Source: Actinomycetales bacterium (lineage in GTDB: Bacteria > Actinomycetota > Actinomycetes > Actinomycetales > Dermabacteraceae). Taken from it: 12,843 bases of DNA. The DNA lies in NCBI GenBank assembly GCA_012799425.1, contig JAAZLF010000035.1, positions 1 to 12,843 of the forward strand. Reading direction: 5' to 3'. The position numbers and the translations under genes were made by a program. Shown here piece by piece: positions 5,361-12,061 of this stretch (its first letter is position 1; the number at the start of each line of letters is the position of its first letter). Below the pieces are notes generated by a model that did not search any database, was not told where the DNA came from, and saw only the letters and a list, made by a program, of their open reading frames with translations.

Positions 5361-6962
5361 TCAGAGCGTGGCGCTGCTGTTCCTCTTCAGGGCCGAGAAG
5401 TTCGCGGCGAGGGTGAGCGTGAACGCGAGAGCGAAGGAGGTGAGCATCGCCAGCGCCAGTCCCACCGCACTGGTGGAGATGAACGGGGCGATGAAGATCG
5501 GCACGTAGGCCGTCGCCTCCGCGCCCGTGAGGCCCACGACCGCGCCGCCCGCGGTGGCGGCGAGCAGCGCCGCGCCGAACACTCGCCTGTCCCCGAACAT
5601 GAAGGGATAGGAGGATTCGACGAAGGTGCCGAAGAAGAAGTTCACCGCGGACCCGGAGCCGGCCAGGGCCCTCTCCCCCGAGGTGCGGGGCCTGATGACG
5701 TTCGCGAGAGTGATGCCGAGCGAGACGACCACCAGCGCGGCCATGTCCACGGCACCGAAGAAGCTGTAGCCCTTCTGCCCCATCTCCAGCAGCACCAGAG
5801 GCAGGATCGCCGAGTGGTAGACCCCACCGATGATCGCGGGCCAGATCGCCAGGCCGGCGAGCGCACCGGCCATGATCGGGTTGAAGGCCACCGCCCAGGC
5901 GATCGCGTCGGCGATCCAGGTGCCCAGCACAGAGGTGAACGGGGCGAGCACGAAATACATCAGCAGACCCGGCAGCAGGCCCGCCAGGGCACCGGTGACG
6001 ATGTTCGCGGTGGTCGCCGGGAAGCTCCAGGCCACGCAGCGCCGCAGGATAGGGCCGACGAGCAGGCCTGTGAGGATGCCACTGAGCAGCCCGCCGAGGA
6101 TCCCACCCTCCTGGGCGAGGACCCCGGAGATCGCACCGGCGACCATGCCCACCTCGCCGAGGCCGCTGATCTTCCGTGCCGCAACGGCCGAGACGATGAT
6201 CGGCAGGCCCGCGATCATCAGGTCGAAAGCACCTTCGAGGGAGCTCAGGCCCGGGATCTTCGAGACGGCCAGCAGCAGGGCCAGGGCGATGAACGCCGGG
6301 ATCGCGCCGACCATGATCCCGCGGATGCTGATGCGCTTCCATGCGGGCTCATCCCCCTCGACGCCCGGGCCCTCCGAGGAGGTGCCGCCGAGACGTGGCC
6401 GGTAGGTGACCTTCCAGTGCCGGGCCAGGCCCGAGACGGCAGAGACGGCCCGGGTGGAGCTTGTGGTCCCGGTGGTGCCGGAGGCCGAGACGACCCGCAG
6501 CCCCATCTGCTGGGCTGTCGCCAGGGAGCTGCCGCCGGTGCCGGCAGCGGGGATCTCCGCCGCGGCCGCCGCTGCGACCGTCTGCGCGTTGGTGTCGCCC
6601 GGATCGTGGCTCATGACGATCAGGCCGTCGATCTCGCCGGCGCGCACCCGTGCGGCGAGACGCTCGTCGTTCTCCCGGGCGAGACTGTTGATCTCAAAGA
6701 GCGGGCCCTCCTGGAGGATCTGCGGGCCGGAGCCGTCCAGGCCCCACAGCGCTGCGGGCGTGGACGGGGCGACGCCGTCCATCGACGCTGCGGCTGCCAC
6801 GAACTGGACTTCCTCCAGCACGAATCCCGCGGCCTCCACCTGGCGTGCGACATCGCTGATCAGCCTGGCGGGGTCGCTGCCACCATGGCTGCGCAGGTTC
6901 CCTCCGCTGCTGGCCAGAATCGCAATGCGCCGAGGCGCCTCGGGGGCGGTGTCGCCGTTCAT
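5361..6962 (-). CDS. PTS fructose-family EIIC permease with an unrecognised soluble N-terminal domain
   Basis: A 533-residue protein. From about residue 215 on it is a polytopic membrane domain with many hydrophobic spans and the EIIC fingerprint: FVESSYPFMFGDRRV (447-461) aligns with the fructose EIIC stretch GITEGAIPFAAADPxRV, keeping the key Glu (E449). Residues 11-189 are a soluble alpha/beta domain I cannot name: RRIAILASSGGN, LIVMSHDPGDTN, GTGGSSLATAQ and SASGTTGTT are glycine/serine-rich loops suggesting phosphate or nucleotide binding. It has no Cys, so it is not a canonical EIIB. His26 and His119 are present, but no EIIA motif is evident. ATG 6962 is preferred: AAGGG lies 10 nt upstream and a TAGGAT -10 box at 7010-7005 would start transcription below the alternative TTG at 7001. 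No EIIA, EIIB, HPr, kinase or regulator is adjacent. Transport and phosphorylation cannot be assumed. Confidence 0.82.
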   Translation of the reverse strand: MNGDTAPEAPRRIAILASSGGNLRSHGGSDPARLISDVARQVEAAGFVLEEVQFVAAAASMDGVAPSTPAALWGLDGSGPQILQEGPLFEINSLARENDERLAARVRAGEIDGLIVMSHDPGDTNAQTVAAAAAAEIPAAGTGGSSLATAQQMGLRVVSASGTTGTTSSTRAVSAVSGLARHWKVTYRPRLGGTSSEGPGVEGDEPAWKRISIRGIMVGAIPAFIALALLLAVSKIPGLSSLEGAFDLMIAGLPIIVSAVAARKISGLGEVGMVAGAISGVLAQEGGILGGLLSGILTGLLVGPILRRCVAWSFPATTANIVTGALAGLLPGLLMYFVLAPFTSVLGTWIADAIAWAVAFNPIMAGALAGLAIWPAIIGGVYHSAILPLVLLEMGQKGYSFFGAVDMAALVVVSLGITLANVIRPRTSGERALAGSGSAVNFFFGTFVESSYPFMFGDRRVFGAALLAATAGGAVVGLTGAEATAYVPIFIAPFISTSAVGLALAMLTSFALAFTLTLAANFSALKRNSSATL

Positions 6963-7004
6963 CGTCGCGTGACCCTTCAGGTCGATCCCTATGTGGACCA
7001 AGGA

Positions 7005-7010
7005 ATCCTA
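7005..7010 (-). promoter_or_regulatory. Putative -10 element of the EIIC gene
   Basis: TAGGAT on the minus strand matches TANNNT and would start transcription near 6998, leaving a leader of about 36 nt with AAGGG before ATG 6962. No convincing -35 is seen. Confidence 0.3.
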
Positions 7011-7101
7011 CGGGGCATCGCTTCTCGCCTACCGGAGCGTCCAGCTGTGCTGTTCACCGCCGCGAAGAACTCCGACAGGCAGTTCATGGCGATTGCGCCG
7101 G

Positions 7102-7107
7102 TAGCGT
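7102..7107 (+). promoter_or_regulatory. -10 element implying leaderless transcription of the MazG-like gene
   Basis: TAGCGT fits TANNNT and ends 6 nt before the ATG at 7114, so transcription should begin at or next to the start codon. No Shine-Dalgarno precedes the ATG, consistent with a leaderless mRNA. Confidence 0.45.
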
Positions 7108-7113
7108 TGCGGG

Positions 7114-7422
7114 ATGCACCTCAATGACATCGCCGCCCGCATCGAGAAGCTCTCGGCCCAGTATGCGGAGGTGTACGGGATCGAGCGTTCGGCCGAATGG
7201 GCACTGCTGAAGCTGACCGAGGAAGTGGGTGAGCTGACCCAGGCCCACCTCACCGCGACGGGCCAGAGCAAGGATCGCGGCCGGAGCAAGGCGGAGCACA
7301 GGCAGGAGCTCGCTGCGGAGCTCGGTGACGCCATCGGGATGTGCCTGGTGTACGCACGCCAGCAGGGCATCGATGCCGAGAGCGCTGTCACGGAGAAGTG
7401 GTTCCAGCACGAGAAGGACTGA
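7114..7422 (+). CDS. MazG-like nucleotide pyrophosphohydrolase
   Basis: A 102-residue all-alpha protein with the Mg-binding motifs of the MazG/dUTPase-like NTP pyrophosphatase superfamily: EEVGE at 36-40 (ExxE type) and, in the third helix, ELGD at 69-72 (ExxD), followed by AIGMCLVYARQQGID and a final KWFQ. Such enzymes hydrolyse (d)NTPs to the monophosphate and pyrophosphate, cleaning damaged nucleotides or modulating alarmone pools. This is the short single-domain form, as in RS21-C6/MazG-like proteins, not the two-domain E. coli MazG. The ATG at 7114 lies 6 nt after a -10-like box and lacks a ribosome site, so it is probably leaderless. It is divergent from the EIIC gene and convergent with the unknown gene ending at 7536. 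Substrate unknown. Confidence 0.85.
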   Translation: MHLNDIAARIEKLSAQYAEVYGIERSAEWALLKLTEEVGELTQAHLTATGQSKDRGRSKAEHRQELAAELGDAIGMCLVYARQQGIDAESAVTEKWFQHEKD

Positions 7423-7463
7423 TCCGCCTGGGCACCGCCCCCCCTGCCGGGAGTGATGCGCCT

Positions 7464-7483
7464 CGTGCGCGCCCCCGCGCACG
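7464..7483. terminator. GC-rich hairpin between convergent genes
   Basis: CGTGCGCG and CGCGCACG form perfect 8-bp arms around a CCCC loop, 41 bp after the MazG-like stop and 52 bp beyond the end of the leftward gene at 7536. It is placed to stop transcription from both sides, although neither direction has a U-tract. Confidence 0.45.
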
Positions 7484-7535
7484 CGCCATTGCTCGGCGAG
7501 AGCGCCCAGCTCAGCATCGCGGCAGGCGCGGACGT

Positions 7536-7796
7536 TCAGCTGCCAAGGGCGGGCGGCTCGCTCCGGCCGAGCTCCCATGAGGTGCCAAGACGATCGAGCA
7601 GGTCCGTCCGTCCGACGGCGGCCGCGCAGTCCTCGAGGGAGAGCTGGAGCTCGATCGCGACGCTCTGCAGCGCCTGCGCCCCGTCCTCCCCCTGCTCCCG
7701 GGCGACGGCGAACCATGCGCGGGCCCGCTGCGCCATCTGCTCGAGGTGCGCACGCTCCTCGGCATCGATGGCGGTCTCGCTCCAGGGCGTGCTCAT
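7536..7796 (-). CDS. Small hypothetical protein coupled to the AI-2E-family gene
   Basis: An 86-residue soluble protein that I do not recognise. It is mostly helical and acidic: helix AEERAHLEQMAQRARAWFAVA, a GED turn, then ALQSVAIELQLSLEDCAAAVG and a short C-terminal tail rich in Gly, Pro and Ser. The ATG at 7796-7794 shares its A with the TGA of the upstream gene (TGATG), a classic sign of translational coupling; an in-frame GTG one codon earlier (7799) is an alternative. This tight link means it is made together with the AI-2E-family membrane protein and may be a partner or regulator of it. A hairpin at 7464-7483 lies downstream. The coding assignment rests on coupling and composition; no domain was seen. 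Confidence 0.62.
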   Translation of the reverse strand: MSTPWSETAIDAEERAHLEQMAQRARAWFAVAREQGEDGAQALQSVAIELQLSLEDCAAAVGRTDLLDRLGTSWELGRSEPPALGS

Positions 7797-9127
7797 CACT
7801 CGTCCGCCGAGCCGCTGCTGCGCTCACCCTTCGATGCCGCCGGGGTCTCGGGAGGGCTCTCCTGCGCGGCCCCAGGCGCCGAAGGGTTCTCCTGCCCGGC
7901 GTCGGGCTCCGCCTGCTCGACGGCGCCGAGCGCTGTCCCGCGCTGACGCCCGCGCCGCAGCCGCTGGTACTTCACCCGCTGGGACCGCGTGGCCTTGCTC
8001 CCGGCGCGGTCCTTCGGATCCAGCGGATCCTTTCCCAGCACGGGATCGTCCCCGGCCTGGTAGCGGTCGGTCCAGATCTGGATCAGCGCCCACGCCATGG
8101 CGGTGTACGGCACGGCGAGGATGGCTCCGAAGATGCCTCCCACGATCGTGCCGATCGTCAGGGCCAGCAGCACGATCAGCGGGTGCAGGCTGAGGGTGCG
8201 GCCCATGACCACGGGCTGGAGGAGGTTGCCCTCGATCTGGTTCACGGCGATCACGATCGCGACCACGATCAGCGCCTCGACAGGGCCGGTGGTCACGACG
8301 GTGACGGCGGCGGCCAGGATGCCTGCGACGGTCGCGCCGACGACGGGGATGAACGCGCCGATGAACACGATCACCGCGAGCGGGACCGCGAGCGGCACGC
8401 CCACGATCGCCAGGCCGATACCGATCAGGACGGCGTCGACCAGGGCGACGGTGGCGGTTCCACGCACATATCCGCCCAGCACGCCCGAGGCGCGGTCCAC
8501 GGATTCGGCGAGCTTGGCGCGGGTCTCGCCGCGGAACCAGCGCAGCACGAAGTTCCAGATGCTCGAGCCGTCCTTGAGGAAGAAGAACAGCAGCACGATG
8601 ATCAGCACCACGCCGGTGAGGAACTCGGTGGCGGCGCTGACACCGGTGAGGGTGCTCGCGGCGAAATCCTCACTGGTGACGAAGTCCGTGACCTGCTGCG
8701 CGGCGTCGTCGATCATCGAGGTGTCCACGGGCAGGGGCGCGGAGGTGATCCAGGAGTTCAGCTTCTCCCAGCCGCCCACGGCGGAGGAGACGAGGTTGTC
8801 CCATTCGCTGCGGATGGCCAGCACGATCCCGCTGACCACGCCGCTGGCGACCAGCACGATCGCGAGGAACGAGGCGAGGGTGGCCCACATCCGTGACCAG
8901 CCCTTGCCGATCAGCCACTTCACCAGCGGGCCCACGGCGGAGGCGAGGATCAGCGCCACCAGCACGGCGACCACCACGACCTGCACGCGCAGCAGCAGCC
9001 ACACCGCCCCGGCCATCACGGCGGCGATCAGCAGAAGCTGTGCGGCGCGGGCTCCGGCCCGGCCGAGGTTGTCCGCCCAGGGGCTGGACGGCCGGTCGGT
9101 GTCCGACGGGGGCGGCGCGGTCATCAC
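7796..9127 (-). CDS. AI-2E family transporter (PF01594-type membrane protein)
   Basis: A 443-residue polytopic membrane protein. A short polar N-terminus is followed by two hydrophobic spans (LLLIAAVMAGAVWLLL and VVVVAVLVALILASAVGPLV), a third around LASFLAIVLVASGVVSG, an extracytoplasmic helical segment, LLFFFLKDG, then the family core GIGLAIVGVPLAVPLAVIVF, FIPVVGATVAG, NQIEGNLLQPVVMG and the final GGIFGAILAVPYTAM. The PVVGA and E(G)NLLQP-V-MG blocks identify the family, which includes YdgG/TqsA and some Na+/H+ antiporters; the transported substrate is not predictable. Residues about 358-443 form an unusual hydrophilic tail, first basic (RSQRVKYQRLRRGRQR), then Pro/Glu/Ser-rich, probably cytoplasmic and disordered. 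GTG 9127 has AGGAG at a spacing of 7 nt; ATG 9124 is the alternative at 10 nt. The stop overlaps the start of the small gene downstream. Confidence 0.92.
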   Translation of the reverse strand: MMTAPPPSDTDRPSSPWADNLGRAGARAAQLLLIAAVMAGAVWLLLRVQVVVVAVLVALILASAVGPLVKWLIGKGWSRMWATLASFLAIVLVASGVVSGIVLAIRSEWDNLVSSAVGGWEKLNSWITSAPLPVDTSMIDDAAQQVTDFVTSEDFAASTLTGVSAATEFLTGVVLIIVLLFFFLKDGSSIWNFVLRWFRGETRAKLAESVDRASGVLGGYVRGTATVALVDAVLIGIGLAIVGVPLAVPLAVIVFIGAFIPVVGATVAGILAAAVTVVTTGPVEALIVVAIVIAVNQIEGNLLQPVVMGRTLSLHPLIVLLALTIGTIVGGIFGAILAVPYTAMAWALIQIWTDRYQAGDDPVLGKDPLDPKDRAGSKATRSQRVKYQRLRRGRQRGTALGAVEQAEPDAGQENPSAPGAAQESPPETPAASKGERSSGSADE

Positions 9128-9350
9128 GGTGGAGCTCCTGGAGGTCGGGGGCGCTCGGGATCGTTCGTGAGTGATCTGTCAGTGTGCCAGGAGCACGTGA
9201 AGGAGCACCGAGGGGTTGGTCGACTATGGGCGTTCCGCTCCCCGGCGGATGCGGCACCGTGGTGGGGCATCTCGGGACACGGCCGGGGGCTCCCTGGTTC
9301 TGCACGCCTCTCGCCGACCCCATGAGCGGCGTGGGCCTCCCGAAATGGGA

Positions 9351-9379
9351 AGAGGCCCCACCATCACGGTGGGGCCTCT
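9351..9379 (-). terminator. Intrinsic terminator of tRNA-Lys
   Basis: AGAGGCCCCACC (9351-9362) and GGTGGGGCCTCT (9368-9379) are perfect 12-bp arms around a 5-nt loop. They begin 8 bp beyond the tRNA 3' end in the direction of tRNA transcription, and a moderately U-rich tail (TCCCATTTCG) follows on that strand. This is the clearest terminator in the window. The 260 bases from 9128 to 9387 otherwise hold only the upstream region of the AI-2E gene and no convincing gene. Confidence 0.8.
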
Positions 9380-9387
9380 CTCGCGGG

Positions 9388-9461
9388 TGCGCCATCAGGG
9401 ACTCGAACCCCGGACCTACTGATTAAGAGTCAGCCGCTCTAACCAACTGAGCTAATGGCGC
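9388..9461 (-). tRNA. tRNA-Lys (CTT anticodon)
   Basis: A 74-nt cloverleaf read from 9461 to 9388. The acceptor arms GCGCCAT (9461-9455) and ATGGCGC (9395-9389) pair fully. The D arm contains AGCTCAGTTGGTTAGAGC, the anticodon loop is CTCTTAA with anticodon CTT (Lys), and the T arm contains GGTTCGAGTCC. The discriminator base is A (9388). The next three bases are CCC, so the CCA end is not encoded and must be added by nucleotidyltransferase. The gene has its own promoter and terminator. Confidence 0.97.
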
Positions 9462-9473
9462 GAACAGAAAAGA

Positions 9474-9502
9474 ACTTTACCCCCATGTCGCCGCTCGTCC
9501 AA
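9474..9502 (-). promoter_or_regulatory. Promoter of tRNA-Lys
   Basis: On the minus strand TTGGAC (9502-9497) and TAAAGT (9479-9474) are separated by 17 bp, close to consensus for the principal sigma factor. Transcription would start about 6 nt before the tRNA 5' end, near 9467. This is the best-formed promoter in the window. Confidence 0.75.
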
Positions 9503-9614
9503 CTCGAGGGGCCGCTGTGTGAGCGAGCGAACAGCGACGACGTCGATGATGCCGCGCCGGGCACCGGCTCAGGCACGAGGGCCGTTCGCGGCGCGGGGAC
9601 CTGCTGTGATCCTC

Positions 9615-9620
9615 TAGACT
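9615..9620 (+). promoter_or_regulatory. Putative -10 element of the epimerase-like gene
   Basis: TAGACT fits TANNNT and would give a transcript starting near 9627 with a leader of about 55 nt. No clear -35 is visible. Confidence 0.3.
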
Positions 9621-9681
9621 CGAGCCTCCAGGGAAGTCGGTGCGCGAGGGCCCGCCAGGTTGCTCGCCGGAGGAGGTCAGC

Positions 9682-10578
9682 GTGAGGATCGCGGTCACCG
9701 GTGCCACCGGTGTGCTCGGCCAGGAAGCTGTGGAGGCGCTGGTCGCCGCCGGGCACGAGGTCACCGGCATCACCCGTCGGGACTCCGGGGTCCCCATCAT
9801 CGAGGGCCGGGGTGGCAGCGCCATCGTCGCCGACGTGTTCGACCCCTCCGATCTCGCGCGCGCCTTCCGCGGCCATGACGTCGCCATCAACGCCCTCGCC
9901 CACGTGCCCGTCGGCATGTCGGGCCTGCGCCCCCTGGCCTGGCGCGAGGACGACAAGCTCCACCTCGAGGCGTCGGTCGCGATCGCCAAGGCCGCCGCCG
10001 AGGCCGGGGTGCGGCGCCTCATCCAGGAATCCACGATCTACCTGTACCCGGACAACGGCTCCGACTGGATCAGTGAGGACCAGGCGTTGAACGTCCGCAA
10101 CCAGGCGTTCCGCCCGCGCGTGAAGGAGATGCGCGCCGCAGTGGACTTCGCGACCTCGGGCCGCAGCGCCGTGATCCTGCGCCTGGGCCAGCTGTTCGGT
10201 CGCGACCAGCACACCACCCACGCGCTCAAGGCCACCCGGGCCGGGGATCCGATCCTGCTGGGCAAGCCGGATCAGTACATCACCCTGCTGCACCACTCCG
10301 ACGCCGGCCGCGCCTTCGTCGCCGCGTTGCGTGCCAGCAGCGGCTTCTACAACGTCGGCGGCGAGCCGATCACCAAGAAGCGCTGGGCGAAGGATCTGGC
10401 GATGGAGGCCGGTGTCGAGAACCCGGCGAAGTTCTATCCCGAGATCACCCAGGCGATCGTCGGCACCCGGCTCGATGTGCAGCGGCGCTCGCTGCGGGTC
10501 TCCTCGGTGCGGTTCATGTCCGAGACCGGCTGGAGGCCGACGGTGGGCCCGTCCACGCAGGGCTGGTCGCGGCGCTGA
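9682..10578 (+). CDS. NAD-dependent epimerase/dehydratase-like protein (extended SDR fold)
   Basis: A 298-residue protein with an N-terminal Rossmann nucleotide motif TGATGVLG (6-13), a following DVFDPSDLARAF segment, the central strand VAINALAHV and VRRLIQESTIYLYPDNG, then a substrate domain (ILRLGQLFGR, HHSDAGRAFVAAL, FYNVGGEP) typical of extended SDRs. It probably binds NAD(P) and acts on a nucleotide sugar or similar metabolite. It is atypical in that the YxxxK catalytic pair is not seen: where it is expected the protein reads RPRVK (144-148), although Tyr120 and Tyr122 lie close by. It may be a non-catalytic or NmrA-like sensor, or use a different residue. GTG 9682 is chosen because AGGAGG (9671-9676) lies 5 nt upstream; an earlier in-frame GTG at 9640 lacks support. 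The gene is monocistronic, followed by a convergent acetyltransferase gene. Confidence 0.83.
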   Translation: MRIAVTGATGVLGQEAVEALVAAGHEVTGITRRDSGVPIIEGRGGSAIVADVFDPSDLARAFRGHDVAINALAHVPVGMSGLRPLAWREDDKLHLEASVAIAKAAAEAGVRRLIQESTIYLYPDNGSDWISEDQALNVRNQAFRPRVKEMRAAVDFATSGRSAVILRLGQLFGRDQHTTHALKATRAGDPILLGKPDQYITLLHHSDAGRAFVAALRASSGFYNVGGEPITKKRWAKDLAMEAGVENPAKFYPEITQAIVGTRLDVQRRSLRVSSVRFMSETGWRPTVGPSTQGWSRR

Positions 10579-10612
10579 TCCCTGCCCGGGATCGACGCAG
10601 GAAGCGCCCTGT

Positions 10613-11062
10613 TCAGCGGGGCAGGCGCATCCCCACGCTCGGTGCCGACTCGACGAACCCGAGCGAGCGGTAGAGCTTGCGCCCAGGAGGGTCGGCGAGC
10701 AGCGTGATGTACGGCCCCGGCGGGGCGGCCCCGTCGATCCGGGCGATCAGCTCCTCCATCACCGCCCTGCCCAGGCCCCGGCGCTGATGGTCGGGATCGG
10801 TGGCGATGTCGGCGATATGGAAATACCAGGTGCCGTCCCCGATCACGCGCCCCATCGCGGCCAGCGCACCGTCCCGGTCGCGCACCGTCGCCCAGGCCCA
10901 GCTGGCTGTCAGGGCGCCCGCGGCCTGCTCCGGCGTGCGCGGGCTCAGCCCGGCCACCTCGCGCAGTCGCACGTACTCCTCGTTCGTCGGCGGCTGAGGG
11001 AACATCGTGCAACCGGGCGGGAGCGCTGCGGGCGCTCCGGGCTGCCAGGAGTTCTCGGACAT
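10613..11062 (-). CDS. GNAT-family N-acetyltransferase
   Basis: A 149-residue single-domain acetyltransferase. Motif A is IADIATDPDHQRRGLGRAVM, with the acetyl-CoA pyrophosphate-binding QRRGLG at 93-98; motif B is RKLYRSLGF, with Tyr131 in the position of the usual general acid, before a final strand GMRLPR. It transfers acetyl from acetyl-CoA to an amine of an unidentified small molecule or protein. The ATG at 11062 has AAAGGA 7 nt upstream. It is divergent from the YchJ-like gene, whose start is 48 bp away, so the two promoters must share or overlap. It is convergent with the epimerase-like gene, 34 bp between stops. The substrate is unknown. Confidence 0.9.
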   Translation of the reverse strand: MSENSWQPGAPAALPPGCTMFPQPPTNEEYVRLREVAGLSPRTPEQAAGALTASWAWATVRDRDGALAAMGRVIGDGTWYFHIADIATDPDHQRRGLGRAVMEELIARIDGAAPPGPYITLLADPPGRKLYRSLGFVESAPSVGMRLPR

Positions 11063-11098
11063 GGTCCGATCCTTTCATCACCGGCCCGCGCTGCGCGA

Positions 11099-11104
11099 GA
11101 TACT
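11099..11104 (+). promoter_or_regulatory. -10 element implying leaderless transcription of the YchJ-like gene
   Basis: GATACT ends 6 nt before the ATG at 11111, the same spacing as at the MazG-like gene. There is no Shine-Dalgarno other than a G-run directly abutting the ATG. A leaderless message is the simplest reading. Confidence 0.4.
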
Positions 11105-11110
11105 CGGGGG

Positions 11111-11527
11111 ATGAGCATCCCCTCCCCCGCCCTGTCCGACTCCGCACGCTGCCCGTGCGGCAGCGGTGACGTGCTCGGTGCCTGCTGCGGCCCCGTACTG
11201 CGGCACGAGCGCCGGGCCGGCACCGCGCAGGCGCTGATGCGCTCGCGCTACACGGCCTTCGCTCTGCGCGATCTCGAACACCTGCTGGCCTCCTGGCACC
11301 CGCGCACCCGACCGGCGCCCGAAGAGCTCACGGAATCCCTCAGACCGGACGTGCGCTGGCTGCGGCTCGAGGTGCTCGCCACCGAGCGCGGCGGCCCCTT
11401 CGACGACACCGGCACGGTGGAGTTCATCGCGATCTCCAAGAGCCCGCAGGGCCGCCACAAGCAGCACGAGGTCTCCCGCTTCGTGCGCGAGGACGGTGCC
11501 TGGTACTACGTCGACGGAGACGCCTGA
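11111..11527 (+). CDS. YchJ-family (UPF0225) protein with SEC-C-like zinc motif
   Basis: A 138-residue protein. Its N-terminus holds CPCGSGDVLGACCGP, with Cys14, 16, 25 and 26 forming a SEC-C-like zinc knuckle. The YchJ signature ALMRSRYTAFALRD (41-54) follows, then a cystatin/NTF2-like beta-rich domain with VEFIAIS and a C-terminal FVREDGAWYYVDG. YchJ proteins are widespread, small and of unknown biochemical role; the zinc motif suggests a binding function. The same reading frame is open far upstream, but only the ATG at 11111 gives the family N-terminus, and a -10 box 6 nt away supports it. It is divergent from the acetyltransferase gene and convergent with the DUF3618-like gene. Confidence 0.9.
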   Translation: MSIPSPALSDSARCPCGSGDVLGACCGPVLRHERRAGTAQALMRSRYTAFALRDLEHLLASWHPRTRPAPEELTESLRPDVRWLRLEVLATERGGPFDDTGTVEFIAISKSPQGRHKQHEVSRFVREDGAWYYVDGDA

Positions 11528-11566
11528 GGCGCCGGCCGCAGCGCCTTCGGCCGCTCCGGAAAGAGT

Positions 11567-11598
11567 TCGGCGCCGGCCACGAGCGTGACCGGCGCCGA
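11567..11598 (-). terminator. Nearly perfect 32-bp dyad between convergent genes
   Basis: TCGGCGCCGG (11567-11576) and CCGGCGCCGA (11589-11598) are perfect 10-bp arms. The central 12 nt add CACG/CGTG after a single C-A mismatch, so nearly the whole 32 bp can fold. On the minus strand it is followed by ACTCTTTCC, which suits termination of the DUF3618-like gene. It lies between two converging stops (11527 and 11630) and probably serves both. A second GGCGCCGGCC copy is at 11528-11537. Confidence 0.6.
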
Positions 11599-11629
11599 GA
11601 CGCGCAGGAAGCAGTGCTCCCGCGACGGA

Positions 11630-11992
11630 TCAGTCCTTCGCGGCCCGAGCCCTCTCCTTGGCCCTCTGCTTCGCGGCCCTGGCCTTCTCGGCCCCTGCCT
11701 TCTTCGCGGACTTCTCCTCATCACCGGACAGGGCGATCGCCGCGGCGATCCCTGCACCGATGAGGACCACGCCGATGACTCCGCCTGCGACCGCTGCCGG
11801 AAGCGTCGAGGCGGACTTCCCGTCACCGGCCGCGGAAAAAGCCTTCACCGAACCGGTCAGCTCGTTCTTCCACCGCGTCAGCGCACTCTTGGGATGCACA
11901 CGGTCGATCAGCTCGTCGATGTCGGACGCGAGGTTGTCCTGTCGGCGATAAGCCTCATCGCGCATCTCGTCCAGGCTCTTCTTCTTGGCCAC
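11630..11992 (-). CDS. DUF3618-like single-pass membrane protein
   Basis: A 120-residue protein. Residues 5-42 resemble DUF3618, an actinobacterial domain of unknown function: a charged helix (SLDEMRDEAYRRQDNLASDI) then DELIDRVHPKSALTRWK, matching the usual DALxxRLxPKxxxxRxK pattern. A single membrane span lies at about 64-88 (LPAAVAGGVIGVVLIGAGIA and onward). The remaining 30 residues are Lys/Arg/Ala-rich, so the C-terminus should be cytoplasmic; the N-terminus is also charged, so topology is open. Many DUF3618 genes sit near phage-shock or membrane-stress genes; none is here. GTG 11992 is preferred over GTG 11995 because GGAGG at 12002-11998 is then 5 nt away rather than 2. A TACGAT box at 12034-12029 (minus strand) may be its -10. 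Confidence 0.8.
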   Translation of the reverse strand: MAKKKSLDEMRDEAYRRQDNLASDIDELIDRVHPKSALTRWKNELTGSVKAFSAAGDGKSASTLPAAVAGGVIGVVLIGAGIAAAIALSGDEEKSAKKAGAEKARAAKQRAKERARAAKD

Positions 11993-12045
11993 CACTGCCT
12001 CCGGGGGTCGTCAGGGTCTGCTGTGCAGATCGTATCGCGGTCTGA

Positions 12046-12061
12046 ACGGCGCAGGCGCCGT
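12046..12061 (-). terminator. Short hairpin at the end of the SDR gene
   Basis: ACGGCG and CGCCGT arms around a CAGG loop (12046-12061) overlap the last base of the SDR stop codon. It has no U-tract and is weak; it may only separate this gene from the DUF3618-like gene downstream. Confidence 0.3.

Noticed and set aside
5814..7127. Long plus-strand open frame opposite the EIIC gene
   Set aside because: Its product is repetitive Asp/Arg/Gly-rich sequence, the usual shadow of a membrane-protein gene read in antisense.
7577..8896. 439-codon plus-strand frame opposite the AI-2E gene
   Set aside because: Composition is dominated by Asp/His/Arg repeats from antisense reading; no start signal.
9122..9372. 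11-bp direct repeat CATCACGGTGG at 9122-9132 and 9362-9372
   Set aside because: Repeats of this length are expected by chance several times in a window of this size; one copy is simply the terminator loop and arm.
10581..10625. Inverted repeat CCTGCCC / GGGCAGG between the epimerase-like and acetyltransferase genes
   Set aside because: The loop is about 31 nt and one arm lies in coding sequence; not convincing as a terminator.
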